A stretch of DNA of 64,000 nucleotides from Dasyornis broadbenti (Eukaryota > Chordata > Aves > Passeriformes > Dasyornithidae). Location of the stretch: contig VZRN01001146.1 in assembly GCA_013397935.1 (NCBI GenBank), positions 966,553 to 1,030,552 on the forward strand, written 5' to 3'. A program made the translations under genes and the position numbers. The notes under the pieces were generated by a model. The model was not told the DNA's origin and ran no database searches. It saw nothing but the letters and a program-made list of their open reading frames with translations. This document shows positions 25,923 through 37,725 of the stretch, one piece after another. Position 1 is the first letter of the stretch. Each line of letters begins with the position of its first letter.

Positions 25923-28305
25923 GGTATAGTTTTGTTTTAGTGTTAATTAGGGAATGGTTTGACAACAAGAAGAATCTTTAATAATTGCTGGGACTCACTG
26001 AGCTGTGGAGGTGGGGGTCTTTATTTTACTACTGCTTGAAGTTGTTTTGATACCATTGATGAGAGGAATGCAATAACGTGTGCTAAAGTCATTTGGCTAA
26101 CCCTGAAATCAAAGCGCTGGAAACAAAATCTAGCTGCAAATCACCAGGCTGTCAGTCTTTTAAAACCTGTTATCCAAATGACTTTAACAGTTTGTGGGTC
26201 ATATGAAAGGTTAAGACTCATCTTGCACGGTGCACGTTTTGATGATGAAACACAATTTTTTATTTTTTTTTTATTGGAGTGGAAGTGTTACAGTCAACAG
26301 TATCAGTGTGGGAGTTTGATTTCTTCCTGCAAGTAGATCGCTACTCCATATGAGCAGTTGGCACGAGGTTTGGGAGAACAGATATGAGACACGCCGAGCA
26401 AAGTGCTTCTTATTTGTTGTATGTATCTGCTCTGTATGTGAAAACTCCAAAACTGTTCCAGTTTTAAGCTTATTTCCAAGTCAGAGTAGCTATTTTTGAG
26501 AATGACTGGCCAGTACGAGTAGACAGTGTTTCAGTGAGGGGCTGAAACAGGTTACACATAAAGCTTCATTCTACTGAGCAACATTTACATGCAATATTTA
26601 AATTGTTGTCTACTTAAATGGTGCACCCAGGACTTTTAAATTTTATATCGATGGTTTTTCTTGCAGTTTTTCAGGTTTGAGAATTCATTGTCAACAATTC
26701 ATGTCACATAACTGTTCATTTTACCTATTCTCAAGCATGTTCTGTCCTGAAGAACTGAGCAGCTCTTGATAATCCAGTGTGGATTAAATGCCAAAAAAAG
26801 CATCATTGTGTGTTCAAAATACCAGCATTTTACATTTTATATACTGTCCAGCTTACTCTGGAGCAAAACTTGGCAGTGTGTACAGACCAAAGTGGATTCA
26901 GGGAGAAATAAAAAAACTATATTCCTCAAAAGAAGTTTGCAGAAACTTTTTTTTAATAGGGAAAACACATTTATTCAAACAATATTTCTGTAAAATTCCT
27001 TCTGAACCAATTGTCACTTCATATTTTTGATGGATTTAAATAAAGCCATTTAGATGGCAGCTCCTTCCCAATAATCACTTACTGCTCAGGCTGAATTTTT
27101 TCCATTGACACTGAAATTGTTGGCTGTCTGAGGAGGCAAATATTATTGTGAGGGCCACAGAGTAAGAGAGAAATCCGTAAGAGCTGAATAATAAGTAGTA
27201 ACTGTTTTTCCCCTTACTGGGCCTGTAGTGTAGGTAAAGTTCCCCACACAGTTAAGTGTAGGAAAATATGAACTGCAGCAAAACCAGAACCCAAAATATT
27301 TAAATTGAGGCTTCAGAGTTCCCTTGTGCCTTATACGCTTGATGATGATTTACCATATTTCAAATCTAGATGTGAGTAGTAAAATCTGTAGATGCTGGTT
27401 AGACTGTAAATAACTGGATAGCGAAAACAAACCAAGATAAGCGGAGATAAAAATAACTCAGATGGATTCCTGTGTGTAACTCGGATTTTGGGAGGTGGGA
27501 ATTTCTGCTGATTGTACCAGAAGCAGCCTGAGGAGTATAAAAATGCAGATGGATAGGGAATGACTGCTAATTTAATGTGGACTGGTTTTGCTGATACCAG
27601 ACAACAGACTGTGACTCAGTTTGTTGTTGGAGATTTCATTAGATTAGTCTAAATTTTAGGAGCAGTCACTCCTACAGGCCATTGCATCCCATCTGTGCCT
27701 GAAGTGCTTCATATGTTTTAGTGTTCAGCTTCCTTCCCTAGAACATGATATGGTTTGGAGATGTTGGATGGCTTCTCCATCAGAGGTGATGGAGTTACCT
27801 TCTGTGTTGTCAGTCAAAGCTGAAATTCAGTTTGCAGTGATAAGTAAGCAGAGTCTTGCTGAGCTCTTCTCAAGAGTTTGACCATGGGGGCAAATGGGCT
27901 AATTAACAGGTTACTGGCAGATATGTAGTAAGGAAGAAATGAAATTAATTTTTCTTTTCCAAGCAGTAAACTCTGATTGCAAACATCTGTCTGATGTTTG
28001 GGGGGTTCATTTTACTGATGACTCCGTGCGATGTTCCTGAAGTTAATGGGTGAATGAATGAGCAGTTGAGAGAACTATTTCCATTTTATCTAGACACTTT
28101 CTTTTAGCTGTGAGGCTCCATTTCCAGAAGCACAGTGGTTATGGCACTTGCTTTGTTGGACTTGTACTCAGCACCTCAAAATGGAACTTGCATGTTCAGG
28201 GCTGGATTTCAGAGTGGAAACCATAAGCTTCTTGCTTGTATAACCACATTCCAAGGTTAGTCTGAATAGCTGAGATAATAAATTTGGTCTTTGTGCATTC
28301 TTAAA

Positions 28306-28316
28306 TAGATAGATAG
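28306..28316. repeat. Short TAGA repeat
   Basis: TAGATAGATAG, fewer than three full tetranucleotide units. Confidence 0.7.
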
Positions 28317-28333
28317 TTTTTCACATATGCGAC

Positions 28334-28347
28334 TTTTTTTTTTTTTT
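28334..28347. repeat. Poly(T) tract
   Basis: Fourteen consecutive T residues about 430 bases upstream of the first recognised exon; it is too far to be that exon's polypyrimidine tract. Confidence 0.85.
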
Positions 28348-28775
28348 GCTACAATTGGATGCTTTCCTTGGGAGCTGCCTAATTCCGGGCTGCACAGTTT
28401 CTGCTTTGTTCTCTGCTCCTATGCCTTCAACAAGAATAACTTAACCAGAGCTCAATATAGGAATTGTGGGCTGCTAAAGGACATATTGTGTTACTGCTTA
28501 ATGCTGTTTAAGTTGATCAGTGGGTAATATAAAGTCTATGTTCTAGCTGTTTTATGATGAAAATATTATTTTAGCAGAATATATGGTAAAGTCATCGAAC
28601 AATGATTTTATTCTCAGAATGATGGCGCAAGGCATTTTCCATATACCAGAAATTAGTGGAGCAGCTCATTTTGTTGTTGCAGGCTTCAAAAATGAAGCTA
28701 TTTTTAAACTTTTCTGAGCCATTATTCTATTTTTTTTAACTGAAAAAACTGATCTCTTATTACTCTTTCTGTTAG

Positions 28776-28852
28776 GACCAGCAGAGGTTCCCATGATGTC
28801 ACCCAATGGATCCATTCCCCCTATTCATGTGCCTCCTGGTTATATCTCACAG
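28776..28852 (+). CDS. FNDC3B: FNDC3B coding exon, conserved N-terminal block (77 nt)
   Basis: Flanked by the acceptor TTCTGTTAG and the strong donor CAG|GTAAGC. The first two bases (GA) complete a glycine codon begun in the previous exon, so the upstream intron is phase 1. The remaining 25 codons read PAEVPMMSPNGSIPPIHVPPGYISQ without a break and end in phase 0. This matches the conserved segment shared by FNDC3A and FNDC3B just before the VIED block; the N-terminal region precedes the FN3 array and is proline-rich and probably disordered. Reading past the donor would meet a stop within seven codons, which supports the donor. The two internal ATG codons are MM inside the conserved block and not evidence of a start. 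Confidence 0.95.
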
Positions 28853-29483
28853 GTAAGCTTCTTGAAGAATTAAAATGAATGTAAAAGCAAAATCCATATA
28901 GAGAAGTCTAAATGGTTAAAGTTTAATATAGAAGTTTTAATGAAAATGATAATACATTTTTCACTCTCCTCCTGTTTAATGTGGTCATACACACACATTT
29001 GCACAAGTGAGCAGGGATGTGCACCCTCACACACCGGTATGTGTAAGAGATGAGGGCTTTGAGCACAAGCAAAAGCTCTGCACACAGACTGAGCCTATCT
29101 GTGCAACTTGTATTGTTTGTGAGAGGAAGAAAAGTCCTTCATGTTGGGTTGTGTCTCAAATTCTTGTGTGACAGTCAGAAGGGGTAGGAGACGGTGAAAG
29201 TGAGAGAAGGAGCCACTGCAGCTATAAAATATGCTGTTGATCCTCAGTATCTTCTCAGCAGAAATCCAAGAAATGCAGCATACCAAGAACTCGGGGCCTT
29301 GGTGTGTTTTCAAGAATAAATGTGATTCAATTATCTATTTATGGAAAAAATGGAAAAAGCTTTTGCAAAGCTGTTGGGTTTTGGAACTCTTGAACAGCTA
29401 CTGCTCTTCTGTGTAAATAACCCGAGATTGCCAGATTGTTCCTTCCATCTTATGCAGAGCTTAGACTCTTTCTGAGGTAAGGA

Positions 29484-29509
29484 AGAAAAAACCAAAACCA
29501 AACCAAAAG
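29484..29509. repeat. A-rich CCAAAA-type tract
   Basis: A and C only after the first bases, with repeated ACCAAA units. It resembles the tracts near 25.87 and 47.55 kb. Confidence 0.7.
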
Positions 29510-32500
29510 ATTGATGTGAGGCATAACAGCTGTGAACAATACAATAAATACAATAATTTCACAGTTTTCAGTGAGACCTGGACCAAAAGCTTCCTCAAAA
29601 GAGTACAAAGTATTTCAGATATCCTTGATGAATAGCATAAGAACTTTTGATAGATATAGTTTGGCATCTTGCTAAGCAGAAAATGGATGTTGTCCTGGAA
29701 TCCCTTCCCCTCCCCAGGAAACATGTGAGCTTGTGTAATTCTGAAAAATTGTGGATGGCGTCATACTTCAATCCCACAAAATACTGCAATCACTCTGTGG
29801 TATTTTGACTTTTGAACAGAGTGAAAACATGCTTCAAGTATGGGGGAAATCGTTAGCCAGCCTAGGAGAGAGGGCAGGATGTCAGGGTGGTCTTCCTGCT
29901 CCTCGATCCTCCCAAGGGGAGTGCTTGGAATTTTGAGACAGCATTTGCTGCTTAATGCTCCTCGTGGGCTCACCTGATTTAATAAACTGGCCGATATCAT
30001 GCAGAGGTTTTTCTGAAGATTTATTCTTCCTTTGAAATAACTTTAACACCTTTTTAATATTAAAATGTTTATACCTCTCCTCCTCTGTGCTGCGATAAAT
30101 GGCTGGGTATAATTGGAATGCTTGCCAAACCAGAGGGATGAAAGCCTTCCAGTTCTATCTCTGTCTGAGCCCAGTTCTTCTGTAAAGCTTTTTGTGGGGC
30201 ACCATAATAATTCCACTAAAGAAGCCTTTAAGTAGTTTCTTAACTAGAAAAAAATCCAACCAAAACCCCTCTTCTGAAGCAGTTTTTCCAGGGAGCTGGA
30301 AATATGTTGTAAAGTTTTAGGGGGCAACTCTGTATTTGGTGCTTTTCTGCAGTGGAATGTGTTGTGCTCTGTGGTGAGTGAGCCTCTTGCCTTTCAGACT
30401 GCTTCATATTAAATAGTAGTTGAAAGTCTGTAGTAATGAAATTAGCTCTTTATTGTAATTAATGTCTCTGCCTTATTTGCTCTTGCTTTTGTCTGTTGCT
30501 TCATAGTTAAACTCACTCTTTTATGATAAACAATTAGAACGCAACTTAAAATTTAACATGTCAAGGGAAAAGCTATAAAGCAGATGAATGCACTTGGGAT
30601 ATGAATCAAAATACATTTGATTTTTGCTTTGATTTGTCCCCAAAGTGTACATCTAAGAGTCAGGCAGAAAGCAATACCCCTGCAGAGAAGTAACGGTGCC
30701 TGTTAAAAAAAGGCATGAAATGTTATTTCCATTTTGTTATGCCAAGCCTGTGTGAGCTGTGAGTGTTAGCCCTGAATATTACATGAGTTATCGAATGATT
30801 GCAGCCCTGGATTAACGTGGTGCTTCATTACCTCTTCGGAAAAATTGGCAGGAGGATGTGAGCCCCGCAAGGTCAGCCCCACTGGAAGCAGCACAAACAC
30901 AGACTCTGTTTCTAGACGTCAAGGACCATGTTAATAATTGTGACTAGAAGCTGGGTTTGTTGATGTTAGGAGATGCTCCCAGTGATGAGGCTTAGTCAGG
31001 GCAGGAAATGATGCAGGAAAATAATAGAAAACAAATACAGACCACCAGTTCAAATCTTTCATGCTATGATTTTGCTCTTAAAGACCAGTTCAGTGCAGTA
31101 TTTTGCCTTCTCTTTTCAGCAGACAAACCTCTGTACACCTCTGGCAAATATGAACTATCAGATCAGAGTTCATGTCCCTGCAATTCTTGTGGGCTAAGGG
31201 TTGGTTAAATATAGATGAGAGGAAAAGTTCCTTGCTGTGCACTTGGTGGGCAATATTGCTGTTGTAAAAGTTGGTTATGGAAGGTGACATGGCAAAGAAA
31301 TCTGCATTAAATGTGTGTAATGTCAACAGTTTTGGCTTGAACTGTTAAGTGAGAGTAAGGATTTGGATGCTAAGTTGTTAAATTTGCTAAGCTGTTAAAT
31401 TAAACCAACCTCATTGGTTGCTGTTCCTGCTGTTCAGTTTATGTCTGGGAGAAGGAGGATTTGCAGTGTTCTAATCAGGAGAACTAGAAAAATTAAATAT
31501 CAAAAAAGCAGGGTCATTAACTTGTTTGCTTAGCGGTATTGACTGAGGGCTGCTCTCTCTGAAATAAATCTGGAGCAATTCCACTCAAATTTGAGAAGTT
31601 ACTTGTCTGTAGTTGGACGCGAAATTTTGGCATGAAACTCCACTTTTGATTTTATTTACAGGCTTGTTAATATGAGGTCTCTACCACAGATATTTAAGAC
31701 TAAAGGACAAATGTACTGGTTGGAGCACGAGGTGCACGTGTGATGAAGAGCTTCCTTTGGCCATGGGGTTTGTATGGTGTGAACTGTGCAAGTCGAGCCA
31801 CAGTCCTGCTCAATGTCCCTGCGCCAAGCACGTGGCATTTGACAGAACTAAAGCATAACTTCTAGAAAGAGGAATGTCTTTAAGTGACATTTAAAATGGT
31901 AGAAAAATCTGTCACATCCTTAATAATCAGGATGTTGGTCCTGGGTGCATCCTCTCCCTTGGGAGAGATGTTCTTCTCCAGCAGCATGTTTGGCTAGCAC
32001 CAGGTTTCAGTGACAAACTCCTTGGTTTTGTGTGGCTTACTGCTCCCAGAGCTGCTCTGCGTGTTCCGTAGACTTCAGTCAGTCGAGGCATCCTTGAACA
32101 GGATGATCCTCATTAAAGCTTTGAACACAAGGAAGGTTGTGCAGCTCTCATACGGAGCAAGCCATGAAGTGATGATCCTTTTGAGTGCATGGGTACCAGT
32201 CCTGAAGAACTGTATCATTCTGCTTTTAAAGTGTACCCCAACATGCTTGCCAGCATTCTAGATGTTTATCTGTCTGTTTTCCACGTTGAAGGTATAGATT
32301 TAATTTGGTGTTTGATTTAATACTGATGGATTCTAAAGATAGTGATGCAAACTTGCCACGACTGGCGTGAACTTGGATTGGCATCTTTAAGAAATTAAAT
32401 GAATAAATAAAATGTTGACATCCAAGTGCCTCGTGGATGAGCTCATTCTGTACCGTTTTTGGGTACAGATTGATTTATGAATGAAGTTTCAAATTGGTTT

Positions 32501-33868
32501 ATGAAATTCCCGAAGTATTGGTTGTAGTCCACCCAGTGGCCATGGACCAGATGTCCTTGCTGAATCTAGCACACTAAATTTAAGTGAAGTAAGGGTTGTT
32601 TGGGGTTTTTTGGAAAGCAGATAGAAATTACTTAAATATTACTACATTAAACTTGTATAGGAAGTGTGTGTTACAGAGTGAGGGTGGTTGTGTTTCTTTA
32701 ACTGGATTTCACAAAGTATAGATACAATTTACCTGTGCACAATTAACATGCCTTTTCCCTTAGAGTGTAATACTAAATTTCAGTGGAGAAAAATGAGAAA
32801 ACATGGAGCAGTGTGATGTACTTTGAATACGTGAATTATCTCTAGTTACTACAGTGATATCTGCACTGGAAAACAAATAACATTTAAACTGGCATTCCCA
32901 AAATGTGGCAACCAATGGGGGAGGCAGTTTTATTGTGTGTGAGTAATGCTAACCCAGACTGTCCTGAAAGATCATCACCTACCTCACGTAGCAATTAAGC
33001 TCCCTAAAATATGGGAAAAAACCCACACAGACCTATGCTATAATGGTATTGTTATTGAGGTGGCACGCCAGTTACACCAGCCAACACAAAAAAATACCAA
33101 CAAAAGACAATTTAGCTACTAACTGCTTGAAAAAAAGCCCCCACAAAATAATGGAAGTTTATCTCTAGGTGCCAAATGACCAGAGATATTTGTTGTCTCT
33201 AAATACAAAATGCTAAAATTAGTAATAGCAATTACTTTTAATATTCCAGATGCATCTAGAGACCTCAACAGGGATTAGGGTTTTGTTGCTTCTTGGCACT
33301 GGAGATGGTTTAGCAGTGTGTTTCCAGATGAATTTATGAACTTTGTGACCAACGGTTTTAAGCAGATGCAAAGAATTGCAGATTTCTTCTTAAAATAGCA
33401 AAGTTGAACCTCTCTGCTAAGTTATGTTATTTTCATTAGTGGATCAAAACTGATTTTCTCTGCCTTTGATGAGCTGAGCATTGTCTGCCAGAATGGCATT
33501 ACTACAATCTACTCACTGCAGCTTTTACAGATCAAGGGGTATCTCCAGTCTTTATAGCTACCTAATGCGTATAATGCATAATAAATCAGATTGGCAACTT
33601 TGATTTGTTAAGGACAGAACAGTGTATTTAAAGATTGTATGTACAGCTTCAGAAATGTACATGTATATCAATAATTCCTAGTTTGGAGAGAAAATGCCCA
33701 ATAGGATTGGGAATAAAATGGGTTTTGCAAGGTCCCCTGTGTTTTTGTGTTCATTTGTAATGTAGGCACATAGAATAACAAGAGTGCTGTCAGCATGCAT
33801 GGCCTGGGAGGAAACAAATAAAAGAGATTAGTGTCTTGGCTTTTCGACTAAAATAATTTGGAGGGCTG

Positions 33869-33936
33869 GCTCATCCTTTGAGTTGGACTAGTTGGTTGTT
33901 GTAGGTTCCTCCCAACTGAAATTTTCTATTCTATCC
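33869..33936 (+). mobile_element. CR1 LINE 3' terminus
   Basis: Contains TTGGACTAGTTGGTTGTTGT, then AGGTTCCTCCCAACTGAAAT and the terminal short repeat TTCTATTCTAT, corresponding to the last 60-70 bases of CR1. Very short and diverged. The 5' limit is uncertain. Confidence 0.75.
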
Positions 33937-36225
33937 CCTCATCTCTGGCTTCTCTCAGTACTGTTGAAATTTTATAACTTCATCTAGCAGGATAATTTCA
34001 TCAAAAAGGTCTTTGACAGGACTCTGAGCTCTCCTCCCTGTTTTATAGATGATAGTTCAGGAAGCTGAATCCTAATAATTTTAAATATGGTTTACATTAT
34101 GTGCTGCTCAGCGTACAAGCTTTCTGTCTAAATCTGTTCCTTAATATATTCATCTTTCACCAGAGCACAAAACACACATGTAGCTGGTCTAGATGCACAG
34201 ATAAGAGCTTGTACCCGCCTGCAAGATTGGAGTTGGCTTTGAGGCTTGGACCAGTTAAAGCCACAATGAAAACCTTTCACATGAGGATGTAGGAACTTGC
34301 TCTCTCAATTAAGTTACAGCGTAATCCGAGTCCGAGAGTTAAATCCAGCATTTCTGTGCACAGGCCTAGATAAGTAGTTCTGTTTTTTCAAATATGTGCT
34401 AAATGGAGAAGGATTTCCCTCTTTTCCAGGTTTTAGAGTGCAGATTTGAGACCTGGCAGCACGATAAGAGATGCTGTGAAGTAGAACCAGCAGCAGAGAT
34501 GGGAAGCCTGCAAATGCAGCAGTTGAAAGGATGTGATAGTCTAAATCTCTGAGGTTCAGCTGTCTTTGGAGGACTCTGTAAAGTCTTTGAAATTTAAAGC
34601 TGGCAGCTGACAAATTGCTAGTGGAAGTCGTAAATTTTGAGGGTAGAATCAAGTATGTTAAACTAAACAATTACTATTTTGGTTACTGAGCAAGCAACAC
34701 GTTTTTTAATGTGAAATACCAGTTACAAGTGAATGAATTAACTTTCTGTAGAAAATTGTCTTCTGTCGAGGCCAGCCAAGCCACAGAAATTGTTGGTGTC
34801 CATGGTCACGTCTCATAGCTAACAGGTGTAAATACATGTAACTTGAGGGCGCACATGGCTTGGGGCAGGAACTGGGTCAGCTCATCCTTGTTGAATTTTC
34901 CCCTGTGATACTGTGCTCAGCTGATGCCTGAGGCACGAGCTGGTGTTTGCTGGAGCAGTTCTGCTCAGGGCATTGCCCCTGGACAGGGCTGGTCCAGGAA
35001 CAGCCACGTGCCTGTGCCATTCCTCTGCTTCAGGGGCCAGATTTTACTTTGTGGTTTAGCGTAAGTCACTGGGGTGTGATGAGAGCCGCTGGAGTGTGGG
35101 CATACACAGCAGAGTGTCTTCTGCTGGTGCTGCTGAGGGTGGATAACTCCAGCTGATGGTGTGCTAATCAGCTGAGAGTGGCAGCATCTTGCAGCAGATG
35201 CCTTTGATGCATGTTCACTTACCTCATACAACATATCCATCACAGATACTATTCCATCTGTGTGCTATCAGTCAGCTCAGAGAAAATGAGGGCTTTAACA
35301 ACCTGTTGTATGAAATTAAATTATGCTTCCTTCGTGCTTTCCTACCTCATGCATGCCAGTATACAGAGTCAAAGGGATAGTAATTGTTCTTACGTGGTTG
35401 TATTTTTTAATTTAAGAAATGGCAGAAATTTTTTGAATGAGCTTCAAGAAAAGCTTGGCTCCTAAGTCTGGACTGAAATTTGGCTGGTTGACCGTACTCC
35501 AGAAATACAGCTCTGGAAAAATTATAACCTGAAAAACATTTTTCAGCCTAAGCACATTTCCACCTTCCTACATCTGTTTTTACATGCTTTGACTGTGGCA
35601 TTAAGGATTGAGTTATGCATATCCCAGAGCTGATTTGTGTGGATGTATAGACCAGCTCTGTAACAGAACAAACCCTGTGCCCTATGATTTGTCTTGAGAT
35701 ACCTGTTATGAACAGTGCAGCTCCTTTGCAAATGTGTGCCAGCACAGCAGGTTCCTGCAGAGTGCATGCCTCTGTGCACACACACAGCCTCTCCACAACA
35801 GCAGTGCCAGCTGCTTTCCAAAGTGTTACTAACTCTCTACTCTGGATGCTGTCAAAATCCGTGGTAGAAATTTTATGGGCAGAATGTACGGTCAGTGCCA
35901 ATGAGTGCATTTATTTTGGTGCTTTGTGTTCCTTTTTCAATTGTTTTCCTCCCTAACTGCAGGTTATTTATTCTGTCTCTTACCCACATAGTTAGCACTA
36001 GCAGCAGTACAGCTCCCAGTGATTAGTGTGGGTATCTGAGTCTGCAGGAAAAGCCACATCACCACCATGGTTATTTCTGCTGATATTAATTTTAGAATTG
36101 TGTTTCTTCGTGCAGCTAAACCCACTGTTTTCCAGTGGGAGGACAAACTGTAAACAGTGCTGTTTTGAAGGTGTGCCTGGTTCAGATGCTGCCTAACGTG
36201 CTCCCTTCCCTGTCTTTCTCTGCAG

Positions 36226-36469
36226 GTGATAGAAGACAACACGGGCGTTCGGAGGGTGGTGGTGACGCCGCAGTCTCCGGAGTGTTTCCCTCCCAGCTAC
36301 CCCTCGGCCATCTCACCAACCCATCACTTACCCCCCTACCTGACACACCATCCCCATTTCATTCACAACTCCCACACAGCGTTTTACCCTCCTGTCACTG
36401 GACCTGGGGACATGCCACCACAGTTTTTCCCACAGCATCATCTTCCCCCGACAATATATGGAGAACAAG
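36226..36469 (+). CDS. FNDC3B: FNDC3B coding exon, Pro/His-rich segment (244 nt)
   Basis: Acceptor TTTCTCTGCAG and donor CAAG|GTGAGC, both strong. It begins in phase 0 with VIEDNTGVRRVVVTPQSPE and reads 81 codons plus one base, ending ...PQFFPQHHLPPTIYGEQ with the final G starting the next codon. The sequence is rich in proline and histidine (SPTHHLPPYLTHHPHFIHN) and contains the PVTGPGDMPPQFFPQ block. This N-terminal region is cytosolic in a tail-anchored model of the family; that topology is inferred from the family, not from this window. Read-through past the donor reaches a TGA at 36478-36480, three codons later. Compared with the human protein as I recall it, differences are conservative, such as ECF for ECY and TAF for TAY. 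Confidence 0.97.
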
Positions 36470-37440
36470 GTGAGCTGTGAGGAAGGCACTGGCCTTTCAC
36501 ACCTGTGTTCGGCAGGTTTTAAGGGCTGGGGGAACCAAGAGTAGGAATGAAATGGAAAACTTGTGGAGTGGCATTGTTACATGGATGGAGCCTCCTTCAA
36601 TATCCAGAGCTGGGGCGAGCTGTAGCTATCCAGAGTATCAATTTTTATTTTGCCAACAAAGACAAAACTGTTTTGGGCATGAATATGTTCAAGGTTCACA
36701 ATCAAAGTGAAGCACAAAAAGGAGGATTGAACTGTAGAGAAAAGCAGGAAATGCTGTGATTCCTGCAAGCTGACCTGCCTTTGGTTAAAGACTGTCATCC
36801 TTGAAGGGGGGAAGTGGGGGATTGCATTTAATGAAGTGTATCTGAAGAGTTCACATGATATTTATGATAATTCTCAAACTTGTTTTAGATAGTTTTAATT
36901 CCCAAAGCTTCTACTTCATGTTACACTTCTCTCCTTAGGCAGCACAACTGATGTGATTGTAAAGTCTATTTATACTGGGAAATTAAATTGCATGTAATCA
37001 GGGTTGTCAGCTTGAAACCAGCTCATCTCAGCTTGTTCTGTCCAGTCAGGCCCTGAGGAAGAAAATGCTAAATTGCTCTGAACTTATGAAGACTCTTTCC
37101 AAAATATCAGTTCTCTTTGGATTTTTGCTTGAAATCTGTGTCCCCGAAACACAAAGAGTAGAAAAGAAGGGGAAAAACTATCACCCTAATTGCTGCATTT
37201 TACACACTCATCCAAAGTAAAATTCTGTCGTCAAAGGAGCAGAGTTCATACAAAAAAATTGCAGAATAGGGTTTTCGTTACAAAATCGCCAGAAACATCT
37301 GGTGTCATTTCATTTGGAGATGGCCAGGAATTTGGTTNNNNNNNNNNNNNNNNNNNNNNNNNNNNNNNNNNNNNNNNNNNNNNNNNNNNNNNNNNNNNNC
37401 TGTTGTTCCAAGTTAACATGGGTGAACCCTTCCATTTCAG
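36470..37440 (+). other. FNDC3B: FNDC3B intron (971 bp, phase 1) with assembly gap
   Basis: From GTGAGC to CCATTTCAG. It is the shortest complete intron here, and includes a 62-base N run 41 bases before the acceptor. No repeat element or other gene is recognisable in the readable part. Confidence 0.93.
37338..37399. other. Assembly gap (62 N)
   Basis: All bases are N. The true length of the missing sequence is unknown. Open frames that cross it on the plus strand are artefacts of the N run. Confidence 0.99.
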
Positions 37441-37725
37441 AAATCATACCACTATATGGGATGTCCAGCTACATCACCAGGGAAGATCAGTACAGCAAAC
37501 CACAGCACAAGAAACTCAAAGACAGGCAGATTGACCGCCAGAACCGCCTGAACAGCCCTCCCTCGTCCATCTACAAGAGCCATCTAGGCAGCTGCACCAC
37601 GGTGTACAATGGTTATGCCAAGAGCCACAACGGGGCCAGCAGCGGCGGCGGGAGCACCCCGGCCCTCAAGAAAACCGAGCGCAGAGCAAGGAGCAGCCCA
37701 AAGTCAAATGAGCAAGACCCACATG
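37441..37725 (+). CDS. FNDC3B: FNDC3B coding exon, basic and Gly/Ser linker (285 nt)
   Basis: Acceptor CCATTTCAG and donor CATG|GTAAAA, the weakest donor of the five. The first two bases complete the Glu codon begun in the previous exon; 94 codons follow and one G is left over, so the exon is symmetric (phase 1 to 1). It encodes EIIPLYGMSSYITREDQYSK, then a strongly basic stretch KKLKDRQIDRQNRL, an SPPSS motif, SCTTVYNGYAKSHNG, a short glycine/serine run (SSGGGS) and KKTERRARSSPKSN, a second basic cluster with possible SP phosphorylation sites. All blocks match FNDC3B. Relative to my recollection of the human protein there are three extra residues, HLG (37581-37589), and a shorter glycine run. 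Local GC and CpG are higher than in the flanking introns. Confidence 0.97.

Larger units (their letters stand above)
1..28775 (+). other. FNDC3B: 3' part of a long FNDC3B intron
   Basis: This 28.8-kb stretch precedes the first recognised exon and ends in the acceptor TTCTGTTAG at 28767-28775. I saw no sequence encoding the expected preceding residues (the VQVNPGE-type block), so it is read as intron. Visible content: minus-strand CR1 fragments near 4.5 and 8.6 kb, a plus-strand CR1 fragment near 17.0 kb, AT-rich low-complexity sequence at 6925-6966, simple repeats near 12.84, 13.86, 15.05, 17.27, 19.24, 20.28, 25.87 and 28.31-28.35 kb, and palindromes at 6385-6402, 18663-18686 and 24728-24763. 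Open frames here are short, lack family resemblance and show no coding signature. The rest looks like unique, AT-leaning intronic sequence. Confidence 0.85.
28853..36225 (+). other. FNDC3B: FNDC3B intron (7.4 kb, phase 0)
   Basis: Runs from GTAAGC to TTTCTCTGCAG. Visible content is an A-rich tract at 29484-29509 and a CR1 3' terminus near 33.87-33.94 kb; the rest is unique AT-leaning sequence with no supported exon or RNA gene. Confidence 0.93.
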
